From NCBI GenBank assembly GCA_002348385.1, contig DEBD01000028.1, positions 127,695 through 191,694 on the forward strand: a stretch of DNA of 64,000 bases, given 5' to 3'. The notes under the pieces were generated by a model, which saw only the letters and a program-made list of their open reading frames with translations, searched no databases and was not told the DNA's origin. The translations under genes were made by a program, and so were the position numbers. Positions 24,204 to 32,944 of this stretch are shown in pieces. This DNA is from Gammaproteobacteria bacterium UBA2965 (GTDB lineage: Bacteria > Pseudomonadota > Gammaproteobacteria > Pseudomonadales > Azotimanducaceae). Position 1 is the first letter of the stretch. The number at the start of each line of letters is the position of its first letter.

Positions 24204-24548
24204 TTACAGCTGGGCGGAGTGCTTGCGAATCCAGATCAGGCCCACAAGCCCCAGTGTGAGCACGGGCAGCGGCGCCAGGTCCCGCAGCAGCTGTGTGAAT
24301 TCCGGCGCTGTGAGCTCGGCCACGGGCAGTTGGCTGTTGCCGTCGGTGTTGGATGCCACCACGGAGTTGCTCAATAGCGGCTCCGCCAGCACCACTCCGG
24401 TGGACGCCAGGGTCAACGCCAGCACGCAAGCCAGCAGCGTGCGGTGCGCACGCCGCTGGGCGAGGCGCAAGTATGGTGACGAATTGACGGGCTTTTTCAC
24501 GGGACGTCTTCTAGTTGGCTTGTTAGGCAGTTTAGGATCCACGCGCAT
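24204..24548 (-). CDS. Hypothetical two-helix membrane protein
   Basis: A 114-residue protein. A very basic N-terminus (PTRRRPVKKP...RLAQRRAHR) precedes a hydrophobic helix (TLLACVLALTLASTGVVLA), then a periplasmic loop and a second C-terminal helix (LPVLTLGLVGLIWI) ending in basic RKHSAQL. The C-terminal helix plus basic cluster recalls sorting tails of the PEP-CTERM type, but no PEP motif is visible. It starts about 130 bp from the divergent acyl-CoA dehydrogenase gene. Real-gene status is likely from composition but not certain. Confidence 0.55.
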   Translation of the reverse strand: MRVDPKLPNKPTRRRPVKKPVNSSPYLRLAQRRAHRTLLACVLALTLASTGVVLAEPLLSNSVVASNTDGNSQLPVAELTAPEFTQLLRDLAPLPVLTLGLVGLIWIRKHSAQL

Positions 24549-24677
24549 GTCGGGCTGCAGACAAGGTGTATGGCGTGTAAGCGCAACGTAAGCGCAGCAG
24601 GGAAATAGCTAGGCTGATTGACAGTTTGCGGGGCCTTTGTTTCCATTGGCGACCCCGCCAGCAGCCCGGAGAGCTGA

Positions 24678-25817
24678 ATGATCCTCAACGAAGAGCAGAC
24701 CATGCTCAAAGACAGCGCGAAGGATTTCTGCACCAACAGCGCCCCCATCGCGCAATTGCGCAAGCTTCGTGACGAGCGAGATCCGGGCGGATTTGATCGA
24801 GCCACGTGGCAATCCATGGTGGAGCTAGGTTGGGCTGGAATTCCCTTTCCAGAGGAGTTCGGCGGGCTGGATTTCGGTTACAAAGGTCTGGGGGTGGTCA
24901 CGGAGGAGTGCGGGCGCACGCTGGTGGCGAGCCCTCTGTTCGCTACCGTCTGGCTAGGCGGAACCGCCATCAACCTGGGGGGCAGCAACGAGCAGAAGTC
25001 CGAGCTCCTGCCGCAGCTTGCCGCGGGCGAGCTGCTGCTGGCCCTGGCGCTGGAGGAATCTCACAAGCACAACCCGTATGGCGTGGCCACCACGGCCACG
25101 GCCGATGGCGGCGACTTTGTTATCAACGGAAGCAAAACGTTTGTGCTGGACGGCCATGTGGCGGACAAACTACTGGTGGTGGCGCGCAGCGCCGGCGAGC
25201 CGAGCGAGCGTGATGGCCTTACCCTGTTGCTGGTTGATTCGGGGACGGATGGTTTGAGCGTGGATCGCACCATCATGACCGATTCCCGCAACGCGGCCAA
25301 CGTGCAGCTCGATGGGGTTCGCGTGGGCGCGGATGCCGTGGTGGGTGCGGTGGGGCAGGGCGCCGACGTGCTCGACCTGACGCTGGACATCGCGCGAATC
25401 GGTCTGGCGGCAGAAATGCTCGGCAGCCTGCAGGAGTGCTTTGAGCGTACGGTGGCATACCTCAAGGAGCGCGAGCAGTTCGGCGTGCCGATCGGTTCTT
25501 TCCAGGCACTCAAGCACCGGGCCGCGGACATGTTCTGCGAGGTTGAACTCTCCAAATCGTGCGTGTTGGAGGCGCTCAGCGCGCTGGACGAGGGTCGCGA
25601 CGCCAGGCAAGTAGCAAGTCTTGCGAGCCTGACCAAAACCAAGGTAGGCGAAACCTTTCACCAGGTATCCAGAGAAGGAATCCAGATGCACGGTGGCATC
25701 GGAATGACCGACGAGTTCGACATCGGTTTCTTCATCAAGCGGGCGGCCGTGGCGGAGCAGACGCTGGGCGATTCAAGCTTCCACCGCAATCGCTACGGCG
25801 AGTTGGAAGGATACTAA
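24678..25817 (+). CDS. Acyl-CoA dehydrogenase
   Basis: A 379-residue FAD flavoenzyme that introduces the alpha-beta double bond into acyl-CoA. The N-terminal helical domain (LNEEQTMLKDSAKDF) is followed by LALEESHKHNPYG in the FAD/substrate region, GSKTFVLDGHVADKLLVVAR, and the C-terminal domain with REQFGVPIGSFQALKHRAADMF and EGIQMHGGIGMTDEFDIGFFIKR. The usual catalytic Glu near the C-terminus is not obvious in the position of MCAD; the loop reads GMTDEFDIG, as in several long-branched or steroid-type ACADs. GGAGAGC precedes ATG 24678. Its TAA stop overlaps the TAG stop of the convergent thioesterase. Confidence 0.92.
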   Translation: MILNEEQTMLKDSAKDFCTNSAPIAQLRKLRDERDPGGFDRATWQSMVELGWAGIPFPEEFGGLDFGYKGLGVVTEECGRTLVASPLFATVWLGGTAINLGGSNEQKSELLPQLAAGELLLALALEESHKHNPYGVATTATADGGDFVINGSKTFVLDGHVADKLLVVARSAGEPSERDGLTLLLVDSGTDGLSVDRTIMTDSRNAANVQLDGVRVGADAVVGAVGQGADVLDLTLDIARIGLAAEMLGSLQECFERTVAYLKEREQFGVPIGSFQALKHRAADMFCEVELSKSCVLEALSALDEGRDARQVASLASLTKTKVGETFHQVSREGIQMHGGIGMTDEFDIGFFIKRAAVAEQTLGDSSFHRNRYGELEGY

Positions 25818-26299
25818 GCGGGGTTTCTCCGGATTCCGATGGTCTGGCCGACCTCGTCGGGCTTCGCAAGGGTTGAGTGAGCATCCATTAGAGCGGTTAA
25901 GCGCTGCTGGATAGCATCGGGAAAGGGTGCCGTCCGACGGTTTGTCATGTCCACGTGCAAAGCCAGCTGCTCCGCGGTGGCGGCTAGGTAGCCTTGGTCC
26001 GCGTGGCGCATGGTCTCGAAGAAGTGCAGGCGCTTCTCGTCCCAGTCTAGAAGCTGGAACTCCACCACCACTGGATCTCCCAGCGTAAGCTCGCTGAGGT
26101 AGTTCACCTGAATTTCCCGGGTGAAGCAGGATCCTCCCTGGGTGCGTACGTAGTCTTCGCCGATTCCCAACAGGTTGTAGACGTAGTCCAGACATTGATC
26201 AAACAGCAGAACGTAATAGGCAACGTTCATGTGTCCGTTATAGTCAATCCACTGTTTCTCCACTTTCCTGGCGGGGCAGGCAATAGGCGCTTCAAACAT
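25814..26299 (-). CDS. Hotdog-fold acyl-CoA thioesterase
   Basis: A 161-residue hotdog thioesterase of the 4-hydroxybenzoyl-CoA thioesterase/YbgC-like type. The N-terminal signature WIDYNGHMNVAYYVLLFDQ near 17-35 carries the catalytic Asp-Tyr-Asn-x-His-x-Asn pattern. The remaining strands (CFTREIQVNYLSELTLGDPVVVEFQLLDWDEKRLHFFETMRHA) fit the fold. It probably releases free acids from CoA thioesters. Stops of this gene and of the acyl-CoA dehydrogenase share the tetranucleotide CTAA at 25814-25817. Confidence 0.9.
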   Translation of the reverse strand: MFEAPIACPARKVEKQWIDYNGHMNVAYYVLLFDQCLDYVYNLLGIGEDYVRTQGGSCFTREIQVNYLSELTLGDPVVVEFQLLDWDEKRLHFFETMRHADQGYLAATAEQLALHVDMTNRRTAPFPDAIQQRLTALMDAHSTLAKPDEVGQTIGIRRNPA

Positions 26300-26397
26300 G
26301 GGCTCAGCCGGCGGTTCGCAACCCCACGTATGGTAGCGAGTATTGCCGGTAATTACGCCTGCACGTAAGCTAACCCACGCAGTATGGAGTAGTTTGG

Positions 26398-26907
26398 TTG
26401 ACAGAGGTTCGCACGCAAATTTTTCGGTTTCTGCAGGTGGGGCTGGTGGGCTTCACTGTGGACGTTTCCGTGATCTCTTTGCTTCTCTACGGTTTTGGCC
26501 TTCAGGAAACAGACGCGGGCCTGGTGGGAAGCAGGGTGGTGTCGTTTGTCGCCGCCATCTCTGCCACGTTTCTGCTCAATGCCCGTTATACCTTTGGCTC
26601 CAGCCTGCGACATTCCAGCTTCAGCCTCTACGTGATGATTCAGTGTCTGGGCGCGGCCATCAACCTGGGCACCTATACGTCGCTGGTGTTGTTCGGCCCG
26701 TTCAACGACGCGCCGCTGATAGCGCTGGTAATCGGATCTGCGTCTGCCACCGTGAGCAACTTCCTGTTGGTCCGTAAGTTCGTCTACAACCGCCGGGCCG
26801 ATTCAGAGGACGACGGCCACCCGCTCAATGGTCCAGAAAGCGGCGGCGACTCCCATCAGGCAGGCGAAGCCCTTCGCGCTCATGGCCGCGCCCAGGGTGG
26901 GCAATGA
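26398..26907 (+). CDS. GtrA-family membrane protein with an antisense-derived tail
   Basis: A 169-residue protein. Residues 5 to about 130 form the four-helix GtrA domain, thought to move polyprenyl-linked sugars across the inner membrane: FLQVGLVGFTVDVSVISLLLYGFG, SFVAAISATFLLNARYTF, SLYVMIQCLGAAINLGTY and ASATVSNFLLVRKFVYNRR. The last 35 residues are hydrophilic and are encoded by the strand opposite the end of the HupE gene (overlap 105 bp), so they look like accidental read-through after loss of an earlier stop. The start is TTG 26398 with GGAG 8 bp upstream. No glycosyltransferase gene is adjacent. Confidence 0.8.
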   Translation: MTEVRTQIFRFLQVGLVGFTVDVSVISLLLYGFGLQETDAGLVGSRVVSFVAAISATFLLNARYTFGSSLRHSSFSLYVMIQCLGAAINLGTYTSLVLFGPFNDAPLIALVIGSASATVSNFLLVRKFVYNRRADSEDDGHPLNGPESGGDSHQAGEALRAHGRAQGGQ

Positions 26908-27807
26908 AGTGTGCCGCGGCGCGACTGCGGACCAGCGCGTGAAGAGGCCGGCACCGAGCAGAATGATCGCTATCACCGCTAACTGACCCAACTCGATGCC
27001 CAGGTTGAATAGCAACAGGGCGACTGCCAGGTTGCTGGACGGCAGCCCGATCTCAGTGAGTGCTCCGGCGAAACCGAAGCCATGCAGCAGTCCGAATGCG
27101 AAAGCCATCAGCCACGGCCGTGTGCGTGTGAGTGCTGAGCGATGCGCTTCCGGCACCACGAGTTCGCGAGCCAGGAACAGGATTGACAGCGCAATGACAG
27201 CTTCCACGGGCCCCTGGGGTAATGCCACCACCCCCATGACCGAAAGCGCGAGGGTGACGCTGTGGGCGGCGGTGAACGCAGTAACGGTTTTCAGCAGGCT
27301 CCACTTGTTTTTGATGAACAACACCAGACCCACAACAAACAGAATGTGGTCGATTCCGAACAGCAGGTGCTCTACGCCGAGGATCAGATAGCCTTGCAGC
27401 GGTTGGGCGCCTTCGCCCAGATCCAAGGTCGTGCGGGAAGGGCTGAGCAAGGCGGTGATGAGCCTTTCGTCGGCGTACTGCAGCCGCACGAGTACGTCCG
27501 TCAGTGTCCGCTCCAAGCCTGCCATGGTGATCGTGCCGGCCTGCAGATCGCAATCGACGCGCCATCGTTGTACAAGCGCGTTGCCGGCCGTGCTGGGGGG
27601 TGCTCGGTTGGTGCGGGCGCATCCGTCGGGCAGTAATGGCTCTATAGCGAGCGGTCGACCGCCGGTCAGAGGGAGTTTGAACGTGGCGTCGAATGTCTGC
27701 GGCCCCGTTTGCGTGAGTTCCAGATAGGCGGGCCGCACTTCGTGGGCGGTGGCGTGCATGGATGCCAGTAGGGCCAGCAGCGCGGCGAATGGGCGCCAGG
27801 CGTGCAT
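26803..27807 (-). CDS. HupE/UreJ-family membrane protein
   Basis: A 334-residue protein with a signal-like N-terminus (LLALLASMHATAHEVRPAYLEL), a periplasmic domain of about 130 residues, then a membrane domain of six or seven helices. The membrane half holds GVEHLLFGIDHILFVVGLVLF, TAFTAAHSVTLALSVMGV, ELVVPEAHRS and FGLLHGFGFAGALTEIGLP, a His-rich set typical of HupE/UreJ proteins linked to nickel or cobalt uptake. It follows the PPIase gene with no gap (28629 to 27808, then 27807), a common pairing. No hydrogenase or urease gene is in the window, so the metal is unknown. Confidence 0.88.
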   Translation of the reverse strand: MHAWRPFAALLALLASMHATAHEVRPAYLELTQTGPQTFDATFKLPLTGGRPLAIEPLLPDGCARTNRAPPSTAGNALVQRWRVDCDLQAGTITMAGLERTLTDVLVRLQYADERLITALLSPSRTTLDLGEGAQPLQGYLILGVEHLLFGIDHILFVVGLVLFIKNKWSLLKTVTAFTAAHSVTLALSVMGVVALPQGPVEAVIALSILFLARELVVPEAHRSALTRTRPWLMAFAFGLLHGFGFAGALTEIGLPSSNLAVALLLFNLGIELGQLAVIAIILLGAGLFTRWSAVAPRHTSLPTLGAAMSAKGFACLMGVAAAFWTIERVAVVL

Positions 27808-28629
27808 CTACTCCTCCACGACTCGGTAGTGTTGCTTGAGCTTTGCGTAGAAGCTCTCGTTAGCCGCTTCGCGAACCTGTTGGGCGTAGTCGGCCAGCAC
27901 GCGACCTTGGACCTCGGCATGTGGCTGCACGCGCTGCGCCGTGCGCTTTTCCAGCAGAACGGCGTGCCAGCCAAATGCGGACCGAACGGGACCGTGCCAA
28001 CCACCCTCAGGCAGCGTGGCGATGGATGTGGCAAACGGCTCGCCGAGTAGCGCGGCTATCTGTGCCGCGGTACGGTCTCTAAACTCGGATTCCAACAGGA
28101 ACGGATCGCCTCTGTCGGTTAGATCCTCACCGCGGTTGCCCGCATTCACGGCTTGCGCAGCCCGCGCTTCGGCATTCCGGCTTTGCTCTGCGCTGAAGTA
28201 GTGGTGCGTGAAGGAGTACTTTTCCGGTTCGGTGTAGCGGTGGATGTGTTCCGTGTAGAACGCGTCGAGTGCTTCCTGATCTGCCGCTGACGCTGCAGCG
28301 AGATCTTCGGTAAGGAACGTGAGCTTCTGAGCGAGACGTCGCCGGATCACCGTATCGTTCTGGTCCAGGCCCATGCGCAGCGCTTCCTGGTAGTAGACCT
28401 CTTCGCGCACGAAATCATCCACCATTCCCGACATCTCGGTGTCGTTAGGTGGTCGACCCATCTGTGCTTCCCATTGGGCTGCGATGCGCTCGCGTTCTTC
28501 CTGTGAGACGACGATCTGGAATCGGCTTTGCTCACCGGACCACCAGTCCCATGCTGCGAATACCACGAAGCCGGCCGCCAGAAAGTAGACCAGGGGCTCA
28601 CTCTTCAAGGTATGCAGTAGGGCTCGCAT
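27808..28629 (-). CDS. Membrane-anchored parvulin-type peptidylprolyl isomerase
   Basis: A 273-residue protein with a single N-terminal membrane helix (PLVYFLAAGFVVFAAWDWW), placing the rest in the periplasm. A SurA/PpiD-like chaperone segment follows (REEVYYQEALRMGLDQNDTVIRRRLAQKLTFL), then a parvulin-like region around 145-240 (YSFTHHYFSAEQSRNAEARAAQAV, and GPVRSAFGWHAVLLEKR, the conserved fGwHi strand). Such proteins fold exported proteins. It is directly upstream of and abutting the HupE gene. The ATG at 28629 was chosen because the upstream frame overlaps the divergent crotonase region. Confidence 0.82.
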   Translation of the reverse strand: MRALLHTLKSEPLVYFLAAGFVVFAAWDWWSGEQSRFQIVVSQEERERIAAQWEAQMGRPPNDTEMSGMVDDFVREEVYYQEALRMGLDQNDTVIRRRLAQKLTFLTEDLAAASAADQEALDAFYTEHIHRYTEPEKYSFTHHYFSAEQSRNAEARAAQAVNAGNRGEDLTDRGDPFLLESEFRDRTAAQIAALLGEPFATSIATLPEGGWHGPVRSAFGWHAVLLEKRTAQRVQPHAEVQGRVLADYAQQVREAANESFYAKLKQHYRVVEE

Positions 28630-28741
28630 GACGCGCGAGTCTATCGGGTCGGCCGGGGGGCGGCCAGCTAGCCCAGGTAGTCCGCGATTTGTGACGCGGG
28701 GTCGAATGCGGTAAAAGGCCCTGGCTGAAAACGGGGGCATC

Positions 28742-29530
28742 ATGACGTTCGAAACCTTGATCTATGACGTGGCCGATGGGGTCGCAACTATTACGCTCAA
28801 CCGGCCGGATGCGGCCAATGCCATGAGTCCAACCATGGCAGCAGAACTGGCCGAGGTGGCGTTGGTTTGCGACGACGACCCGCTGGTGCGCGCGGTGGTG
28901 ATCACCGGTACCGGCAAGCTGTTCTGCGCTGGTGGTGATCTCGGCGCATTTGCCAGCGCGGGAGACGGGGTCAAGAGCCTGATCAAGAAGATGGCCACTG
29001 ATCTGCACGTCGGCCTGTCGCGGTTGACGCGCACTTCGGCGCCGGTGATCGCCGCGGTTAACGGCACCGCGGCTGGCGCTGGATTCAGCCTTTGTATGGC
29101 TACCGATCTGGCCGTTGCAGCGCAGAGCGCGGTCTTCACCATGGCCTATACGCGGGCAGGGTTGTCTCCGGACGGTAGTTCCACATTCTTCATGCCGCGG
29201 CGCATCGGAGACCGCCGGACCCGTGAGCTGATGCTCACCAACCGAGTGCTCTCCGCCGAGGAAGCGCTGGACTGGGGCCTTGTGAATCAGGTGGTTGAAG
29301 ACGACCGGGTGCTCGAACAAGCTCAGTTGCTGGCTAAGCAGCTTGCCAGTGGCCCCACGCTGGCGTACGGAGCGGTGAAAACGCTGCTCAATGGCACCTT
29401 CGAGCAGTCTTTGGAAGCGCAGATGGAGCTCGAATCTCGCGCCATCGCCGATATGGCGGCAACCCATGATGGTCGCGAAGGGATCAGCGCGTTCCTCGAG
29501 AAGCGCAACCCGGAGTTTACTGGCGACTGA
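28742..29530 (+). CDS. Enoyl-CoA hydratase/isomerase
   Basis: A 262-residue crotonase. ATITLNRPDAANAMS, the first oxyanion motif GKLFCAGGDLGAFA near 59-72, the second ALNGT-like VNGTAAGAGFSLCMATDLA near 103-121, and FTMAYTRAGLSPDGSSTFFMPRRIG near 130-154 are well conserved. The Gly-Leu-Ser-Pro-Asp-Gly loop, with Asp in place of one of the two hydratase glutamates, fits isomerase-type or PaaG-like members. C-terminal RNPEFTGD is standard. It precedes the MFS gene by 19 bp and may be co-transcribed with it. Confidence 0.92.
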   Translation: MTFETLIYDVADGVATITLNRPDAANAMSPTMAAELAEVALVCDDDPLVRAVVITGTGKLFCAGGDLGAFASAGDGVKSLIKKMATDLHVGLSRLTRTSAPVIAAVNGTAAGAGFSLCMATDLAVAAQSAVFTMAYTRAGLSPDGSSTFFMPRRIGDRRTRELMLTNRVLSAEEALDWGLVNQVVEDDRVLEQAQLLAKQLASGPTLAYGAVKTLLNGTFEQSLEAQMELESRAIADMAATHDGREGISAFLEKRNPEFTGD

Positions 29531-29549
29531 AGGCTAATCTGGAGTCGGG

Positions 29550-30905
29550 GTGCAGACTGCCCCCCATAGCGTAGCGATGCGGCTCGCTACTCATCTTCGT
29601 GGCGACTGGCCTTATCCGGCGTCACGGGTCCCATTTTTCTACGGATGGGCCGTCGCGCTGCTGTCGACCTTGGGATTCCTCATGAGTATCCCGGGCCAGA
29701 CCATGGGGATGGCCGTATTCGCTGATGCGTTCATTGACGCTACCGGCCTGACCCGCACGCAGTTGTCTACGGCTTATCTGATCGGCACGCTCAGCAGCGC
29801 TACACTGCTCACGCGCGCCGGTCGCTGGTACGACCAGATGGGTGCGCGGATCATGATGGTTGCCGCAAGTGTAGGGTTGGGCGCCACCCTTGTGTATCTG
29901 TGCGTCGCCGATCAAATTGCGGGACGCCTGTCCGATCTGCTATCCATCGCGCCTGTCTTCATAAGCTTTCCGATGCTGGCGGTTGGCTACTTCGGCGTGC
30001 GCTTTGCCGGTCAGGGTGTGTTGACCAGTGCCAGCCGCAATGTTCTGCTGGTCTGGTTTGTGCGTCGTCGTGGCTTTGTTTCGGGGCTGCGTGGCGTGTT
30101 CGTGTCGCTGGGTTTCTCGATTTCCCCATTGCTCATTGCCATGCTGATGGATGCAGCGGGTTGGCGCGGCGCGCTGCTTTGGATGGCGGGCGCGGTTGGC
30201 ATAGGGTTCGCGCTGCTTGCCGCTTTGACGGTGCGCGATCACCCGCGCCTGTGCGGATTGGATCCCGATGGTGCTGCGGCTTCCCCGGGCAGCTCAAACT
30301 CCAGCGCGGCGATCCAGGACGACTGGTCCCTCGCAAAAGCGCGTCGCACGATTGTATTTTGGATCTACGCGGCGGCGTTGTCCGTTCACGCTCTGTTCGG
30401 CACGGCGGTTACCTTTCACGTGGTCGCCATATTCGCTGCCGCTGGCCGCAGCCGACAAGAGGCATTCGCCTACTTCATACCCCAGGCGGTGGTGTCACTG
30501 CTGGTTAACCTCAGCGCATCCACCCTGGCCGACTACATGCGCTTGAAACCGCTGCTGCTGCTGATGCTGGCCGCCTTCATCGTCGGCGCGGTGGGCCTGG
30601 TGAATCTCGCGCATCCCGCCGGTTACGTCCTGCTCGTTGCGGGCTTCGGCACGGGCGGCGGATTGTGGGGCGTGTTGTCGAATCTGGTGTTCGTTCGTCA
30701 GTATGGTGCCTTGCACCTGGGTGAGATCAGTGGGCTCAACACCAGCCTTACGGTAATGGCCAGCGCCCTTGGGCCCTTGGTATTCAGCCTGTCACTGGAC
30801 TGGTTCGGCAGCTTTGACCTGGCGAGTTATGTCTGTATCGCTGCGCTATCCTCGCTATTAGTGGTGGCTGCCGTCGTTCGCCAACCGCGTGATGTGCGAC
30901 CTTAG
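29550..30905 (+). CDS. Major facilitator superfamily transporter
   Basis: A 451-residue protein with twelve predicted helices. After a 25-residue cytoplasmic start comes FFYGWAVALLSTLGFLMSIPGQTMGMAVFADAF, the loop 2-3 motif GRWYDQMGAR (a GxxxDxxGxR variant), and SRNVLLVWFVRRRGFVSGLRG, resembling the monocarboxylate/oxalate:formate antiporter-like branch. A central cytoplasmic loop (PDGAAASPGSSNSSAAIQDDWS) separates the halves. The substrate is probably a carboxylate by family resemblance, but this is uncertain. The start is GTG 29550. Confidence 0.88.
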   Translation: MQTAPHSVAMRLATHLRGDWPYPASRVPFFYGWAVALLSTLGFLMSIPGQTMGMAVFADAFIDATGLTRTQLSTAYLIGTLSSATLLTRAGRWYDQMGARIMMVAASVGLGATLVYLCVADQIAGRLSDLLSIAPVFISFPMLAVGYFGVRFAGQGVLTSASRNVLLVWFVRRRGFVSGLRGVFVSLGFSISPLLIAMLMDAAGWRGALLWMAGAVGIGFALLAALTVRDHPRLCGLDPDGAAASPGSSNSSAAIQDDWSLAKARRTIVFWIYAAALSVHALFGTAVTFHVVAIFAAAGRSRQEAFAYFIPQAVVSLLVNLSASTLADYMRLKPLLLLMLAAFIVGAVGLVNLAHPAGYVLLVAGFGTGGGLWGVLSNLVFVRQYGALHLGEISGLNTSLTVMASALGPLVFSLSLDWFGSFDLASYVCIAALSSLLVVAAVVRQPRDVRP

Positions 30906-31085
30906 TTGATGAAGAGGCCCGTGGGTGCTGTGTTCGCTGCATGGTCTCGCCCCGCTTGTGGATAGTGTTGCAGACCGAGGCTATAGCTGGGACTGCGCTG
31001 CAAGTATTCACCGCGGTGGTTTGGAGGGTTTCCCCTATAGCTGCGTTTGAGTCGGGTCACCGGAACTGTCAGGCTTGGCATCATC

Positions 31086-31745
31086 ATGGAATGCAACGCA
31101 GCGCTCGAGCGGAGGATCCGCAGCAATCTCGCTCCTTTTGAGGTGCGTTCGGCGGTAGTCGACGACGCCCACCATGCGGCGGTTGCGGTCACGGTGACGG
31201 ACATTGCCCTGGGTGCCGATCTGCCGGGCTTGCCTGCATATTCTCGCTGGCAGGATCAAGCGGGCCTGATCCTGACGCGCCGGTCGAACAAGCTGCGCAA
31301 TCATCCCGGGCAATGGGCGTTCCCGGGTGGGCGGCTGGACCCCGGAGAAACGCCCGCCACGACGGCACTGCGTGAGATGCACGAAGAAGTTGCTGCGGAA
31401 ATCGGTGAAGACCGCATCCTGGGGCGGCTCGACGACTTCGTCACGCGATCCGGGTTTGTGATTACGCCGGTGGTGGTGTGGGGTGGTCGGAAGTTGGCCT
31501 TGGCGCCGAATCCCGATGAAGTAGCGTCCGTGCACCGCATTCCGCTCACGGAGTTTCTGCGAGAAGACGCACCTTCACTGGAGCAAGTGGCAAGCAGCGA
31601 GCACCCTGTGCTGCGCATGCCGGTGGGTGATGACTTCATTGCCGCACCCACCGCAGCCATCATCTATCAGTTTCGCGAGGTTTGCCTGCTGGGCAACACA
31701 ACCCGTGTGGCCCATTTCGAGCAACCCGAGTTTGCCTGGAAGTGA
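31086..31745 (+). CDS. Nudix hydrolase, CoA pyrophosphatase-like
   Basis: A 219-residue Nudix protein. HHAAVAVTV, AGLILTRRSNKLRNHPGQWAFPGGRLDPGE and TALREMHEEVAAEIG contain the Nudix box (G-x5-E-x7-REMHEE); the Gly that normally follows two residues after EE is Ala. The RSNKLRNHPGQWAFPGG stretch is the UPF0035-like signature of CoA pyrophosphatases (NudL type), which split CoA to 3',5'-ADP and phosphopantetheine. The ATG at 31086 was preferred to a TTG 13 codons earlier. Between the MFS gene and here are 180 bp with nothing recognisable. Confidence 0.86.
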   Translation: MECNAALERRIRSNLAPFEVRSAVVDDAHHAAVAVTVTDIALGADLPGLPAYSRWQDQAGLILTRRSNKLRNHPGQWAFPGGRLDPGETPATTALREMHEEVAAEIGEDRILGRLDDFVTRSGFVITPVVVWGGRKLALAPNPDEVASVHRIPLTEFLREDAPSLEQVASSEHPVLRMPVGDDFIAAPTAAIIYQFREVCLLGNTTRVAHFEQPEFAWK

Positions 31746-31823
31746 GGCAGGTCGGCGGCACATTGACCAGCGGCCTGCCTTTGCGCCAAACTCTCGCGCC
31801 AATTCACCAACATTGGAGAGGAC

Positions 31824-32303
31824 ATGGCGATTCAAGAAGGCGACAAGCTGCCTGACGCGACGTTGCATATGATGCAGGAGGGGCGACCGACGCCTGTTAC
31901 CACCGCTGATCTGTTCGGCGGCAAGAAGGTGGTTCTGTTTGCGGTGCCCGGCGCCTATACGCCCACCTGTTCACAGGCGCACCTGCCTGGCTTTGTCGTC
32001 AATGCCGACGCCATCAAGGCCAAAGGGGCAGACAGCATCGTCTGTCTGTCGGTGAACGATGCGTTTGTCATGGACAGTTGGGGCAAGGACAAGAATGCCG
32101 AGGCTTTGCAGATGGTGGGCGACGGCAACGGCGACTTTACCAGAGCCGTTGGCCTGGAGATGGACGGTAGCGGTTTTGGGCTGGGAACCCGCTCGCAGCG
32201 CTATGCCATGATCGTGGATGACGGTACGGTGACGAAGCTTGCCGTAGAAGACGCCGGTCAGCTGGAAGTGAGCACGGCCGAAGCGATTCTCGAAGCCCTC
32301 TAA
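31824..32303 (+). CDS. Prx5-type peroxiredoxin
   Basis: A 159-residue peroxidase of the Prx5/AhpE-glutaredoxin-linked group. The peroxidatic Cys49 is in FAVPGAYTPTCSQAHLPGF, the signature of this subfamily. VCLSVNDAFVMDSWGKD and the C-terminal RSQRYAMIVDDGTVTKLAVED are typical. It reduces peroxides using glutaredoxin or thioredoxin. GGAGAGG lies 5 bp before ATG 31824. It sits alone between the Nudix gene and a convergent lipoprotein gene. Confidence 0.94.
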   Translation: MAIQEGDKLPDATLHMMQEGRPTPVTTADLFGGKKVVLFAVPGAYTPTCSQAHLPGFVVNADAIKAKGADSIVCLSVNDAFVMDSWGKDKNAEALQMVGDGNGDFTRAVGLEMDGSGFGLGTRSQRYAMIVDDGTVTKLAVEDAGQLEVSTAEAILEAL

Positions 32304-32449
32304 CCGCTGGTTGTCAGGGTTGGTTGGTGGCGAGCGCGTCGGCGCGTAGCACCGCGTCCTGTAGCGACGCCACCGTGGCTTCGAGCGCCGGCGGTGCCTG
32401 GCGGAGCAGACCCGGGCGCTTCTTCCGCCCTCCCTGTATCGGCCGGAAC

Positions 32450-32812
32450 CTAGGGCTGTTGCTGTGTGCCTGTGGGTGTCGCTTGCATCTGGTCAGGGCT
32501 GGCAGGTTGCGCGTCGGCCATGGCAGGTGGCGGTTCGACGGACACATCTGACAGGCCGGAATCTTCTGATTCAGTCGGTGCTGCGGCCTCAAAGTGCTGG
32601 CTGGCCCGATATTCGGCAGCGCGTGCTGATCGCGGGTTCTGGGCCAGTTCCGGATCCTGAACGCAATCCCAATCCTCTCCGTCTGACGTGGATCTGCAGA
32701 ACCAGTTGCCGTCGCCCACGGGTGTCCCGGTGGCGCCTTGCGTTGGGCCCGCAGCGCCGCCGCATCCTAGTAGCAGCAGCGTGAGGGCGCCGAGAAAAGC
32801 AGCTCGTAGCAT
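32450..32812 (-). CDS. Small lipoprotein with a WFC...DWDCVQD motif
   Basis: A 120-residue predicted lipoprotein: MLRAAFLGALTLLLLGC with lipobox LLGC. The mature part contains NWFCRSTSDGEDWDCVQDPELAQNP near 36-60, two Cys that may form a disulfide, followed by a low-complexity Pro/Ala/Ser/Gln-rich tail. I recall similar WxC..dW.Cv.d modules in lipoproteins of marine Gammaproteobacteria, function unknown. The 145 bp between its end and the peroxiredoxin gene also translates to a protein-like minus-strand segment (ALEATVASLQDAVLRADA) in another frame, so the C-terminus could be frameshifted. Confidence 0.6.
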   Translation of the reverse strand: MLRAAFLGALTLLLLGCGGAAGPTQGATGTPVGDGNWFCRSTSDGEDWDCVQDPELAQNPRSARAAEYRASQHFEAAAPTESEDSGLSDVSVEPPPAMADAQPASPDQMQATPTGTQQQP

Positions 32813-32944
32813 GGGCGCGTACTTTGCCGATACCTGGCATTGGTGTCAAAAGACGAAAGCGTTATGCCAATCTTGTTAATGCGGGGCGTTGAATAGAAAT
32901 CGGCATTTGGTCATCATGGGTGGGCATGTGGAATTTGCGCACAA

